A stretch of DNA of 13,564 nucleotides. Origin: Acidobacteria bacterium UBA6911. Lineage in GTDB: Bacteria; Acidobacteriota; UBA6911. The DNA lies in NCBI GenBank assembly GCA_002451015.1, contig DKBB01000030.1, forward strand, positions 1-13,564, in the 5' to 3' direction. The notes beneath the pieces were generated by a model. It saw nothing but the letters and a program-made list of their open reading frames with translations. It did not search any database and was not told the DNA's origin. A program made the translations under genes and the position numbers. Positions within the stretch are counted from its first letter, which is position 1, and each line of letters opens with the position of its first letter. Positions 1 through 7,882 of this stretch are shown piece after piece.

Positions 1-22
1 CCTGTCGTGCTGAAACTCCGTT

Positions 23-937
23 TTATTCAAGTCCTTTCGAGTCGGTATCCCAGTTGGAATCGGCGCAAAGCCCGCAATCTGCACCCACAAACATTTTACC
101 CGCCTCTTCATCTCTCTTGAAGTGATACCGCAGCCAGTTTGCCGCTACATTGGCAAACTCTCCGCCGCCCGGATGGAACACAGTCGCCGTGTGTCCCGCG
201 TTGTGGCGTGCACCGTAAAATACCGGCACATGCTGGATCGACGCAAAATTGGCAGCCGAGGTTTTCATCATGAAATCCTGTTCATGTCCGTTGATCAACA
301 ACACCGGTCCATGCAGCAGGGCGAGCGCATCGGTGGCGGGAAACGGAGAATCAGGCGCATTGGGATTCTGCGGCCGAACACCGGAGTTAAACACGCCGAT
401 TGTATCGACGCGGGGATCAGCCCCGAGACGCACCGACAGGATGCCACCACAGGACTGGCCCATGACTGCGACCCGGCTGGTGTCGATCTTGCCTTTGAGC
501 GGTGAGCCGACACGGTTGTTTTCCGCTTCAGCCCAGTCAACCGCGGCAAGCAGGTCATCGGCATCTGCCTGGCGCCGCGTTTCCCCTTCCGCCGCGGCCG
601 TGGCCAGCACGAGGAAACCGTGAGACGCGATTGTGCTCAGAAATCCCCCGTAACGGCTGCTGTCTACCGCGCAGCCACCATTGCCCCAAACCATCACAGG
701 AAGGGTGTCCTTAACGGGAAAGGCATTCAGGTCGGCAGGACGGAACAAGACATGACCGGGGGAACCGAAAGGACGCTCTGAAGTAACCACATAGGGACCG
801 GGTTCGGCAGCAGGTGCCCCTTCGAGGGGCAAGGTCGTGTTAATCATTTCCATTGTAATACCCTGTGGCTGGGCGTAACTCACACCGCTGAACAGGAAAA
901 ATGCAATACCGATACCGACAAAAAAGAGATTACGCAT
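23..937 (-). CDS. secreted alpha/beta hydrolase (esterase-like, dienelactone-hydrolase/chlorophyllase type)
   Basis: Complete 304-residue protein. I chose the ATG at 937 because GAGGA lies 8 bases upstream. The in-frame ATG at 952 (309 residues) would place that Shine-Dalgarno sequence inside the coding region. The N-terminus is a Sec signal peptide with a likely cut after Ser-Tyr-Ala. Fold signatures, numbered from this start: W-G-N-G-G-C near 84-89 (oxyanion region), G-Q-S-C-G around Ser162 (nucleophile elbow G-x-S-x-G), an acid candidate in G-H-E-Q-D (Asp221) and a His candidate in N-A-G-H (His249). A C-terminal C-G-L-C motif may form a disulfide after export. Families with this layout cleave esters; nothing here fixes the substrate. 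It is a lone minus-strand gene, more than 500 bases from the next gene upstream. Family call is firm; esterase activity is inferred. Confidence 0.85.
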   Translation of the reverse strand: MRNLFFVGIGIAFFLFSGVSYAQPQGITMEMINTTLPLEGAPAAEPGPYVVTSERPFGSPGHVLFRPADLNAFPVKDTLPVMVWGNGGCAVDSSRYGGFLSTIASHGFLVLATAAAEGETRRQADADDLLAAVDWAEAENNRVGSPLKGKIDTSRVAVMGQSCGGILSVRLGADPRVDTIGVFNSGVRPQNPNAPDSPFPATDALALLHGPVLLINGHEQDFMMKTSAANFASIQHVPVFYGARHNAGHTATVFHPGGGEFANVAANWLRYHFKRDEEAGKMFVGADCGLCADSNWDTDSKGLE

Positions 938-952
938 GATTCGAATCCTCAT

Positions 953-1465
953 GTGGATGACAGAACAAGTGAATAGCTCTTTTAATAGTACGCTTCATAC
1001 CGGGCGCCCAAAAGGTTTCCGACGGAGTGAATTCTGTGGTCCAGCCCTAATTTCCCTACATTCAATCCCCTTGTCAAATCTGACCTGGAGACTGTCTGGA
1101 AAATCTTTGCGAAGCGAAAAGCCATTATAAGGGGCCAATTTCTGGTCAGAAGTGAATTTCCGGCAGCTGATTCCGGTAGAAACAAGCGGATGGGATCTCT
1201 TACTGTTTTTTTAGAACTTAGAAATTACGGAGCTCCTCCAAATGCTGCCGGAAATCCTGGCATTTATTCTATCGGCACCCGTTGCTTCATTTCTTCAAGC
1301 CGGTTCAGAACGATAACTATTTTGCGAGGGACCGGGTTCCCATCCCTCCCTTCGGAGTTTCGTGCCGGCTTTGCTATCAGAAAGCGCGGCCATCGGGGGC
1401 ACATTCCAGGTTTTTAACGCAGACCGGACTCGAAGACTGTTCAAGTAATGGCGCTGTACTGGGAG
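953..1465. other. intergenic stretch without a convincing gene
   Basis: About 510 bases between the hydrolase and the cupin gene, both on the minus strand. Open frames of 64-75 codons exist on both strands but lack ribosome binding sites and recognisable protein character. A 46-codon minus frame (1264-1404) ends in a plausible helical segment (R-L-E-E-M-K-Q-R-V) but has no Shine-Dalgarno sequence. I found no clear rho-independent terminator and no promoter that I would defend. Confidence 0.5.
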
Positions 1466-1957
1466 CTAGCCCTCCTTCAGCTTCTTAATTTCTTCTGGCG
1501 AATATTTCTCACGTGGGTGTGAAGGGTGTAGCGAAACGTCACCAACGGTCATGTCGTATTTGGGAGCAAAGAGAACATGCATCCACTGAAAAGGTTTGTT
1601 CACCTTGGTGATGGCAATCGGACCATGCACTAATCCCTTGGGCATGTAGAGAATAGAGGTTGTGTTCACTATATGTTTTTCCCCTTCCTCACCAAAATGC
1701 ACCTCGACTTCGGCGTCGAAATCGTAGTAGTTCTTAGGGTTACTGCCGAATATGAAAAAGATTTCGTCGCCGTCGTGAGCGTGGGCTGGATGAGGAAATG
1801 CGATCGGTTCGGTGATGGTAAGCAGTTGGACTTCAACAGGAAAGTTGGGAAACCTGGTGCCCTCACAACCTTCTTCAGCGCATATGTGCAGCGATGGTGC
1901 TCTTCCTTTTTCTAAGGGTTCCCTGATTATGTACTTCCCGTACTTGGTCTCGGCCAT
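1466..1957 (-). CDS. small cupin-domain protein
   Basis: 163-residue single-domain cupin without a signal peptide, so probably cytoplasmic. The ATG at 1957 is chosen because AAGGAGGAT precedes it by about 5 bases; a longer frame to 2011 has no such signal. Cupin motif 1 is visible as H-A-H-D-G-D-E, giving metal ligand candidates His59, His61 and Glu65. Motif 2 is P-K-G-L-V-H, giving His111. A complete 3-His/1-Glu set suggests a bound metal such as Fe, Mn or Zn. The C-terminus is charged (S-P-E-E-I-K-K-L-K-E-G). Cupins range from dioxygenases and isomerases to storage and sensor proteins, and I cannot assign a reaction. It is divergent from the phosphatase gene. Gene call strong, function unknown. 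Confidence 0.85.
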   Translation of the reverse strand: MAETKYGKYIIREPLEKGRAPSLHICAEEGCEGTRFPNFPVEVQLLTITEPIAFPHPAHAHDGDEIFFIFGSNPKNYYDFDAEVEVHFGEEGEKHIVNTTSILYMPKGLVHGPIAITKVNKPFQWMHVLFAPKYDMTVGDVSLHPSHPREKYSPEEIKKLKEG

Positions 1958-2292
1958 TGTTAATCCTCCTTCTCTAAGCCTTTGGTAACAACTAAAAAAA
2001 TTTAGCGCCAAAACAGGAGCTGGTTGTGGTTATAGCAGTTTTCAGGCGACAGGCATAATAAAGCCCCTTCTTCCCAGTATCCTCTGTCTATTATCCAGTC
2101 TCCGCACCTGATTAACACCGTTATGCAAGCTTTCTTTAATCTCTGGCTACAATCCTACTACAGGTTGGTGTCAGCGAATGTGGAATTTTACACACTTCTT
2201 CCTTTCCGACGGAAGCATCCTTGTTTTCCAAGATTCCCTTATTGGCAGTTTTATTTCATGATATAAGGATCACATTTGGAGAGACGCCTAGT
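1958..2292. promoter_or_regulatory. divergent intergenic region between cupin and phosphatase genes
   Basis: 335 bases that should hold promoters for both flanking genes. On the minus strand TATAAC (2034-2029) is a reasonable -10 box for the cupin gene, but I see no good -35. On the plus strand TATAAG (2262-2267) has TTGGCA (2242-2247) only 14 bases away, which is too close for a standard sigma-70 pair. A small inverted repeat, CTAAA-AAAA-TTTAG, lies near 1991-2004. None of these is secure. Confidence 0.25.
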
Positions 2293-3717
2293 ATGTCGCC
2301 GACGGAGAATCCAGTTTATCCCGAAGATTTTCTTAGCGTGAAACGTTGTTTTGCGGACAGCTTTCGAGTCTGGATTGAAAATATTTGGGTCTTTTGGGGT
2401 GTTTCTTTCCTTGTAGTAGTGTTGGGAGCGGTCAGTTTCACCATTTTAAACGGAGCTTTGTACGGTGGTTTTATGCTGATACTGCTCAAAACCATGGATG
2501 GAGAGAAACCGCGTTTCAAAGAAATCTTCCAGCAATTCCGTCGTTTTTTTCCACTTTTCGCCGCTTTGTGGTTCACCATAATACTGACTATTGCCGGGAC
2601 AATTTTACTGGTTATACCGGGAGTATTTTTAGGCACATCCTGTTTTTATCTTTTAATCCTGGCTGTTGACCGGAACATTTCATTTGATGAAGCATTTGTT
2701 GAAAGCCGTAAAGCCGTAAAAAGGTACGGTTTCTGGAAGCATTTCCTTTTGTGCGTGATCGTATTATGCATTCCGATTATCAGCATGTTTCTGGTCAATA
2801 AAGCAGGGCTTTTCAGCATCGAAACGGTGGTCATGCTGATCTTTGTTTTATTGCTGCCGTTTATTCTGGGATTGCAGGTTTCGGCCTATAGACAGACGCT
2901 TAAAGCGGAAGAAGAAAAACGAAGAAGGTATGAACAGGAATTCGAGTACATGCGCGACGAACTGGAAACCGCCCATGATATGCAGATGAGCCTTCTTCCT
3001 AAGGAAATGCCACGTATCCAAGGCTATGATATTGCTGGCGTCTGCATCCCCGCGAATCACGTCGGCGGGGATTATTTTGCCTATCGCTGGCTGGACAGGG
3101 ATAAGAGATACTTGTCGGTCGTCATGGCTGATGTGTCCGGTAAAGCCATGGTAGCAGCGGTTATAGCTGTTCGTTTTAATGAAATGCTTCGGTATGAATT
3201 GAAACATCGTCACAACCCGTCGGAAATTCTGTACGGATTGCACAATTCTTTGACAGGACAGATCGAAGAAGGTACTTTCGTTACTTGTTGTGTGGCAACG
3301 CTTGACACGGAAGATGGAACCATTGAGATTGCCAACGCAGGGCACTGCCACCCCTCATATTATTCCATGTCGGAAGATAAGGTAACGCCCCTTGAAATAA
3401 ACGGCTTTGCCCTGGGCATGCCCTCGCAATTTCTTCGAGAAAAGCCTTTCGATACAACCCGGATTAAAATGAAGGCTGGAGATATTGTTCTTTTTTACAC
3501 GGATGGGGTTGTGGATGCTGAAAACAACCGTGGTGAATTTTATGATCAGAGCCGAATCAAATTATTATTCCAGAAACAGGAAGAAATTGATTCAGCTGAA
3601 ACGCTGGTAGACAAAATCCTTGCTAGTGTAGAAAAGTTCCGCCAGGGTGCCCCTCAGAAAGACGACATATCTATTGTCGTACTGAAGCGAAAAAACAATA
3701 TTGTCAATAATTTTTGA
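2293..3717 (+). CDS. membrane-anchored SpoIIE/RsbU-type PP2C serine phosphatase
   Basis: 474 residues from the ATG at 2293, which has GGAGA about 10 bases upstream. An in-frame TTG at 2221 would add 24 residues but looks less likely. The N-terminal 195 residues are hydrophobic with about five or six membrane spans (around 32-50, 55-67, 89-125, 149-168, 177-195). They contain V-I-P-G-V-F-L and D-E-A-F-V-E-S-R-K-A-V, a pattern resembling the bacterial DUF975/UPF0259-type membrane families. A charged coiled coil follows (about 198-232). The catalytic domain starts at Q-M-S-L-L-P (231-236) and keeps the metal-binding set: G-G-D (Asp260), A-D-V-S-G-K (Asp280), T-D-G (Asp404) and D-D (457-458). Such enzymes dephosphorylate STAS-domain anti-anti-sigma proteins in partner-switching pathways. 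No STAS or anti-sigma gene lies nearby. Family call firm; target unknown. Confidence 0.92.
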   Translation: MSPTENPVYPEDFLSVKRCFADSFRVWIENIWVFWGVSFLVVVLGAVSFTILNGALYGGFMLILLKTMDGEKPRFKEIFQQFRRFFPLFAALWFTIILTIAGTILLVIPGVFLGTSCFYLLILAVDRNISFDEAFVESRKAVKRYGFWKHFLLCVIVLCIPIISMFLVNKAGLFSIETVVMLIFVLLLPFILGLQVSAYRQTLKAEEEKRRRYEQEFEYMRDELETAHDMQMSLLPKEMPRIQGYDIAGVCIPANHVGGDYFAYRWLDRDKRYLSVVMADVSGKAMVAAVIAVRFNEMLRYELKHRHNPSEILYGLHNSLTGQIEEGTFVTCCVATLDTEDGTIEIANAGHCHPSYYSMSEDKVTPLEINGFALGMPSQFLREKPFDTTRIKMKAGDIVLFYTDGVVDAENNRGEFYDQSRIKLLFQKQEEIDSAETLVDKILASVEKFRQGAPQKDDISIVVLKRKNNIVNNF

Positions 3718-3951
3718 TTCTTTATAAATAAGATGCTTTCTTCCACCCGCTTTGCCGGATGAATCACGCCAACCTGTCGGAATATGCCCCCCCCATCAAT
3801 TTCGTGTCGGTCGCAGCTAAGATAAAATGTTCTGCGATAGTATTTCCCAAAATAGGCCCGGATCGCGGAAGCCTTCTCAATTCAGACGCAAAAGGTGTCG
3901 ATTGCAATAGCTGCCGGACACTGATTCAACTATTCCGCTTCCGTGGTTGAT

Positions 3952-5544
3952 TCACTGAGATTTTTCTTCCCCAACGGAATTCCTGGGAACAGTGCAGATT
4001 ATCAGGAATGCTATCAACATAAAAACCGCGCTGATCCAGAATATGTTGCGGATCCCGGCTTCCAGGGAGTGGCGGATTGCCTCCACGGTCTGTTGGAATA
4101 ATTGCGGGCCGTTGCCTCCTTTTCCCTCGAGGGTTTCCCTGAGATTTTCCATGGCATATCCCGACAGGAGAACCTGGGGATCGTCCAGCGCCTCGATGGT
4201 TGCGACATCCGCAATTTCCTCCAATCCCGCAGGCAGAGATTGGGAGAGAGTTCCTGCATATGTAACGTTCATTGTCGTGCCCAGGATTGGGGGAGATATT
4301 GCCGATCCCATCATTAAAAAGAAAAAGATAGCCCCCATCGCCACGCCCATCAGTCTTTGGGGCACAGCATTCTGAACAACGACGGTATTGATTGTCGGAA
4401 TGACCCCATATCCCAGCCCGGCAAGTAATGCAACGGCAACGCTGCCGGCAATGGGGGTACCGGCATGGAAAAGAATCAGCACGAACATGCTTATTGTGAG
4501 GATCCCGTATCCGGCGACATACATCCATTTGAAGCGACCGGATCGTGCGATGATGTATCCGGCGGGTACTCCCATAAAAGCCGTCAATACGCCGTAGGGT
4601 GTGGTGATGAATCCACTGTGAAACGTGGAGATATCCTGGACTCCCTGAAGGAACATGGGAAAGTACATCATCATTCCCATCGTTCCGAAGGAAGAGAAGA
4701 ATGTGGCAAGGGCGATGGTGCTGAAGGTACGGTTGCGGAGAACCGCCGGATCCAGCACAGGCTCCTTTGCGCCGGATTCCACCCGGAAGAATATAATCCA
4801 GCAGGCCAGGGAAATAAGCAGAAGGCCGAGTACCCTGAATGAAATCCAGGGATACTTATCAGCAAAAGAAAAAGCGATGATTGAAGTGGAAGCCGCAAAG
4901 GCCACCCATATGCAACCTTTAACATCTATTTTACGCGTTGAATCCCGGTTCATTAGCGAGGGGACACCCACAGGTACGGTGATCAGGCAGAAAACCAGCA
5001 ACGGGATGGCCATCCAGAACAGGTAGCGCCAGTTCAGGGTATCGACAATATAGCCGCCCAGTGCGGGACCGGTCAGCGTGAAAATGCCGAGAGGTATATT
5101 CAAAAGGCCGACCCATTTGCCGCGCTTGGCGGGAGGAAACAGGTCGCCGACTACGGCAAAAACCAACGGCATCATCGCCCCGACTCCCAGAGCCGCAATC
5201 GCGGTGGCCACGATCAGAAATATGAAGTTGGGGCTGAGGGCGCTCAAAACCGTTCCCACCAGGGAGGCGATCAGGGATATCATCAGCATAATGCGCCGTC
5301 CGTACATATCGGAAAACTTCCCGAATATGACGGTGACAAGGGCCATGATCAGCGAAGGAATGGATACGGACCAGGCGTAAAGTGACAACCCGTCCAGGTC
5401 GGCCGCGATCTTCGGTCTGGCTATGGTCAATGTCTGCACGGAATATGCCACTGTTCCGTATGCGGCAAATATGGCCACCAATCCCCAAATGATCTGTTTC
5501 CTGGAAAGCTGGTATTCTGCAGATTGGATATCCTCCTGGGGCAT
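3952..5544 (-). CDS. MFS transporter, DHA2 (EmrB/QacA-type, probably 14-span) family
   Basis: 530-residue inner-membrane protein. The ATG at 5544 is chosen because AGGAG lies about 7 bases upstream. The frame is open to 5697, but the longer form would overlap the upstream gene and adds a polar stretch unlike an MFS N-terminus. Motif A is G-K-F-S-D-M-Y-G-R-R (about 75-84). The antiporter motif C region has G-P-A-L-G-G (about 159-164), followed by N-W-R-Y-L-F-W-M. A long polar loop precedes the last membrane span (roughly 425-500), as is common in DHA2 proteins. Members are usually proton-driven exporters of drugs or other small molecules; the substrate cannot be read here. It lies 73 bases downstream of the metallophosphoesterase gene on the same strand, so co-transcription is likely. 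Confidence 0.9.
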   Translation of the reverse strand: MPQEDIQSAEYQLSRKQIIWGLVAIFAAYGTVAYSVQTLTIARPKIAADLDGLSLYAWSVSIPSLIMALVTVIFGKFSDMYGRRIMLMISLIASLVGTVLSALSPNFIFLIVATAIAALGVGAMMPLVFAVVGDLFPPAKRGKWVGLLNIPLGIFTLTGPALGGYIVDTLNWRYLFWMAIPLLVFCLITVPVGVPSLMNRDSTRKIDVKGCIWVAFAASTSIIAFSFADKYPWISFRVLGLLLISLACWIIFFRVESGAKEPVLDPAVLRNRTFSTIALATFFSSFGTMGMMMYFPMFLQGVQDISTFHSGFITTPYGVLTAFMGVPAGYIIARSGRFKWMYVAGYGILTISMFVLILFHAGTPIAGSVAVALLAGLGYGVIPTINTVVVQNAVPQRLMGVAMGAIFFFLMMGSAISPPILGTTMNVTYAGTLSQSLPAGLEEIADVATIEALDDPQVLLSGYAMENLRETLEGKGGNGPQLFQQTVEAIRHSLEAGIRNIFWISAVFMLIAFLIICTVPRNSVGEEKSQ

Positions 5545-5617
5545 CTGAATCTCCTGTGTCAATGAATTGTGATTAAAACGGACCAGGCTAAAGGCGTGTA
5601 TCGTTGGTCGATGACTT

Positions 5618-6532
5618 TCATTCTTTTGAAAAATCCCTGCTTGCCGCCCTGCGGTATCCGGTAACGATAATATTGTTGTCCGGTGTGATTTCGACAATGG
5701 CGTAGGAACTGTTTTCGCTCCCGGACCCGTCCACCATCGCTTTCAAAGTGTAATGATGGATTCCCTCAATTATGTTGTGCCCGCCGTTGTGGTTGTGTCC
5801 GTCAAAGCAGGCGAGCACTTTGCCCGATTCCTGAAGGATGGTCCGGACTGTTTCCGCATTCTGGATATCCGTCATTCCCATGCCGCCGAGTTGCTGATGC
5901 GAGAAAGCGATTGAAGGCAATTTAGTCCCGGCGAGGTCCTTCCGAAGCCAACCGAGTTCGGCTTCCGATACATAGGTCTCATTCCACTCATAATTCCCAT
6001 GGTTGTAGTCGGTGCCGTCTGCAAGAAAGTTTGCATCCAGCACAATAAAATGAATGCCTTCGCGGTCAAAGCTGTAATAAGTCGACCGGGCTGAAATGCC
6101 GGTGTTGGTAACATTCTGCAGGAACTGCTCCTTGGACATGCTGTCCATATCATGGTTGCCGAGAACATGGTAGGTCGGGCCATTGAATTTCCGAAAACTC
6201 CCCTCTATGGCTTGAAGATACGCGATGGTTTTTTCTTCAACCGGTGGCGTGTTTTGATCCTTGAAATCTCCCAGCTCAATCAGGAAATCGACATTCTGAG
6301 CATTCATCAATTCCACGCACTCGTTCATCTTCTCTGTGGATTCTCGAAAATACCGGTTGAACTGCGGATCGGCATCGGCATAGTGGGCGTCGGTAACGAT
6401 TCCGAAACGCAATCCCGTATTTGAAAACGCGGTTCGCGGGTTCCTGACGATTGCGGCAGCGGACAGACCGGCGATGAAGGAGGATTTAAGAAAATCGCGA
6501 CGGGTGATGGCCCATCGGTCCGTAGCTTTCAT
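5618..6532 (-). CDS. Tat-exported calcineurin-like metallophosphoesterase
   Basis: 304 residues. The N-terminus carries a twin-arginine signal (T-R-R-D-F-L-K, Arg11-Arg12) followed by an Ala-rich hydrophobic stretch, so the enzyme is probably exported folded with its metals. The metallophosphoesterase motifs are complete: D-x-H (Asp48, His50), G-D (Asp89), G-N-H-D (125-128), a lone His in S-H-Q (His212) and G-H-N-H (245-248). The segment G-I-V-T-D-A-H-Y-A-D resembles the ADP-ribose/CDP-alcohol diphosphatase branch, so a nucleotide-linked diphosphate or phosphodiester is a possible substrate; that is inference. The ATG at 6532 has GGAG about 10 bases upstream. The MFS gene follows 73 bases downstream and may share its transcript. 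Family call firm, substrate unknown. Confidence 0.9.
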   Translation of the reverse strand: MKATDRWAITRRDFLKSSFIAGLSAAAIVRNPRTAFSNTGLRFGIVTDAHYADADPQFNRYFRESTEKMNECVELMNAQNVDFLIELGDFKDQNTPPVEEKTIAYLQAIEGSFRKFNGPTYHVLGNHDMDSMSKEQFLQNVTNTGISARSTYYSFDREGIHFIVLDANFLADGTDYNHGNYEWNETYVSEAELGWLRKDLAGTKLPSIAFSHQQLGGMGMTDIQNAETVRTILQESGKVLACFDGHNHNGGHNIIEGIHHYTLKAMVDGSGSENSSYAIVEITPDNNIIVTGYRRAASRDFSKE

Positions 6533-6572
6533 AAAGGCCGGTCTCCAACCAGGGTTACGTTTGCAACCAGTA

Positions 6573-6600
6573 CTTATATCCTGTGGCGTCCTTTTTTAAA
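6573..6600 (-). promoter_or_regulatory. weak promoter candidate for metallophosphoesterase/MFS unit
   Basis: On the minus strand TATAAG (6578-6573) is a fair -10 box, preceded 16 bases upstream by TTTAAA (6600-6595), a poor -35. It lies about 41 bases before the start codon at 6532. The -10 match is the only real support. Confidence 0.28.
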
Positions 6601-6715
6601 ACTTTTTTATTTCACTTTGTACATGAAGGGAAGACGTGCCGTTGTTTCCTTTGGGGATCTATTGGGGATAAAAGATTCATCCAGCAGGCAGGTTTTTTAT
6701 AATGACAGCTTTGTT

Positions 6716-7588
6716 TTACTGCTGGTAATCCGGCGGGTAAGCAATAATGGGCGGCGGTGTCGGTAAAGGCCCCGGGTCGGAACGCAGACGCCGGTTTGCT
6801 TCTTCAGCCCGCCGCCTAAATATATCCCAGACACCCAGCCAATATCTGTTCCAGTCTTCGTTGGCGGCAACAGGCACCCGATAATAATCATGTGATATTC
6901 CCTCTGACCCGGATCTCCATTCCAACTGGCGGTCATTAAGCGGCCTGGTAAAGAAAAGTTTTTTTGCAAACAGGGAAAACGATCTTAGGGCCGCCCACCG
7001 ATGCAGTAAATCCACGGTATTTGCATCAAATTTCTCAGATTTCAGTTCGCCATCCAAATCAGTCATTCTGCCGTTCTTCACAAGGACTTTCCTTCTCCCC
7101 CTTATCGCCAGGGCTTCTCCGCCGTACGTCCGAAGCCTAAAGGGTTCAGCATCGATTCTGTAAAGGCCGTCCTTCTTCATTTCAATAATATTCTGGGAAA
7201 TATGCACCTGTATCGGATCTGTTTTAAGCTTCTTTAAAATCTCTATCATGGCCGAGCCTTGATTCAATTCCAATTGAATATCGTCAAGATCGTTCTGTCG
7301 CATTCGAAGCGAAGCGTTCTCGCCCAGTCTGAGACAGGCATCCGGAGCCAGAAGCAGCTCCGCAAAGCCTTTCCCGGTGGCCAGGATCTGATCGTTTTCC
7401 ATCTGAATATAACGCCCCTCCTGAAGCAGGAACGATGTTCCATTCAAAAAAACCTCTCCCCGTACGAATTGAATGTTTCCGGCTTTCGCACTGATGAATT
7501 GCTGGGGAAGGGCGGAGGCCGAGGCCAGGAAGAAAAGGGCGGCCGCCCCGGGGAGTTTCGCAACCAGACGTAAAATCGGCGGTTTCAT
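6716..7588 (-). CDS. secreted FecR-like domain protein
   Basis: 290 residues. A signal peptide of about 26 residues (likely cut after Ala-Ser-Ala) is followed by a FecR-like beta-rich domain at roughly 33-170. Its features are a turn Q-F-V-R-G-E-V-F-L-N-G, then G-K-G-F-A-E-L-L-L, L-R-L-G-E-N-A-S-L-R-M and L-E-L-N-Q-G-S-A-M-I-E. This arrangement is typical of periplasmic or surface FecR-domain proteins common in Acidobacteriota. The C-terminal third is Arg/Trp-rich and ends in a Pro-rich tail (around 272-288). No ECF sigma factor or TonB receptor gene is adjacent, so a role in FecIR-type signalling is unsupported. The ATG at 7588 has AAGG about 8 bases upstream and a good promoter candidate at 7611-7639. 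The gap to the metallophosphoesterase start is 183 bases. Function unknown. Confidence 0.82.
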   Translation of the reverse strand: MKPPILRLVAKLPGAAALFFLASASALPQQFISAKAGNIQFVRGEVFLNGTSFLLQEGRYIQMENDQILATGKGFAELLLAPDACLRLGENASLRMRQNDLDDIQLELNQGSAMIEILKKLKTDPIQVHISQNIIEMKKDGLYRIDAEPFRLRTYGGEALAIRGRRKVLVKNGRMTDLDGELKSEKFDANTVDLLHRWAALRSFSLFAKKLFFTRPLNDRQLEWRSGSEGISHDYYRVPVAANEDWNRYWLGVWDIFRRRAEEANRRLRSDPGPLPTPPPIIAYPPDYQQ

Positions 7589-7610
7589 GATAGGGCCTTA
7601 TTCGGGAATG

Positions 7611-7639
7611 ATAATAATCAGCCGCTTTAAATAGTTCAA
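7611..7639 (-). promoter_or_regulatory. sigma-70-type promoter candidate for the FecR-like gene
   Basis: On the minus strand TTGAAC (7639-7634) and TATTAT (7616-7611) are separated by exactly 17 bases. They match the consensus at 4 of 6 and 5 of 6 positions. Transcription would start near 7604, giving a leader of about 16 bases. This is the best promoter match I found in the window. Confidence 0.5.
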
Positions 7640-7882
7640 ATTAATAATATACCCTCAAGGACTTAAGGTTTCGTATGGCGTCAAATCGAAATATTTGAAG
7701 CAGCGTTCGCGACCGGGTCGGTAAGATTTGAATCGGTTCCGACCGCTTCGAAGGAAAACACTTGCCTGGAAGCTGACGGGAAGTGCTAAACTCGCCGGAT
7801 CGGCAATAGATTCGGAGTATTGCGTGAATTTTTCAGACATTCTTGCATTTGAATCGCATCGTTCGAATTGAGAGGGATAAAA

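Noticed and set aside
1264..1404. 46-codon minus-strand frame in the 0.5 kb gap
   Set aside because: It ends in a plausible helix, but there is no ribosome binding site and a second frame across the same bases is equally open; it may be a remnant or dispersed repeat, which cannot be tested here.
3811..3837. Inverted repeat TCGCAG...CTGCGA between convergent genes
   Set aside because: The stem is only 6 base pairs with a 15-base loop and no T-run, so it does not qualify as a terminator.
3759..3950. 63-codon plus-strand frame between phosphatase and MFS genes
   Set aside because: No ribosome binding site and no recognisable features; it lies in a convergent intergenic gap.
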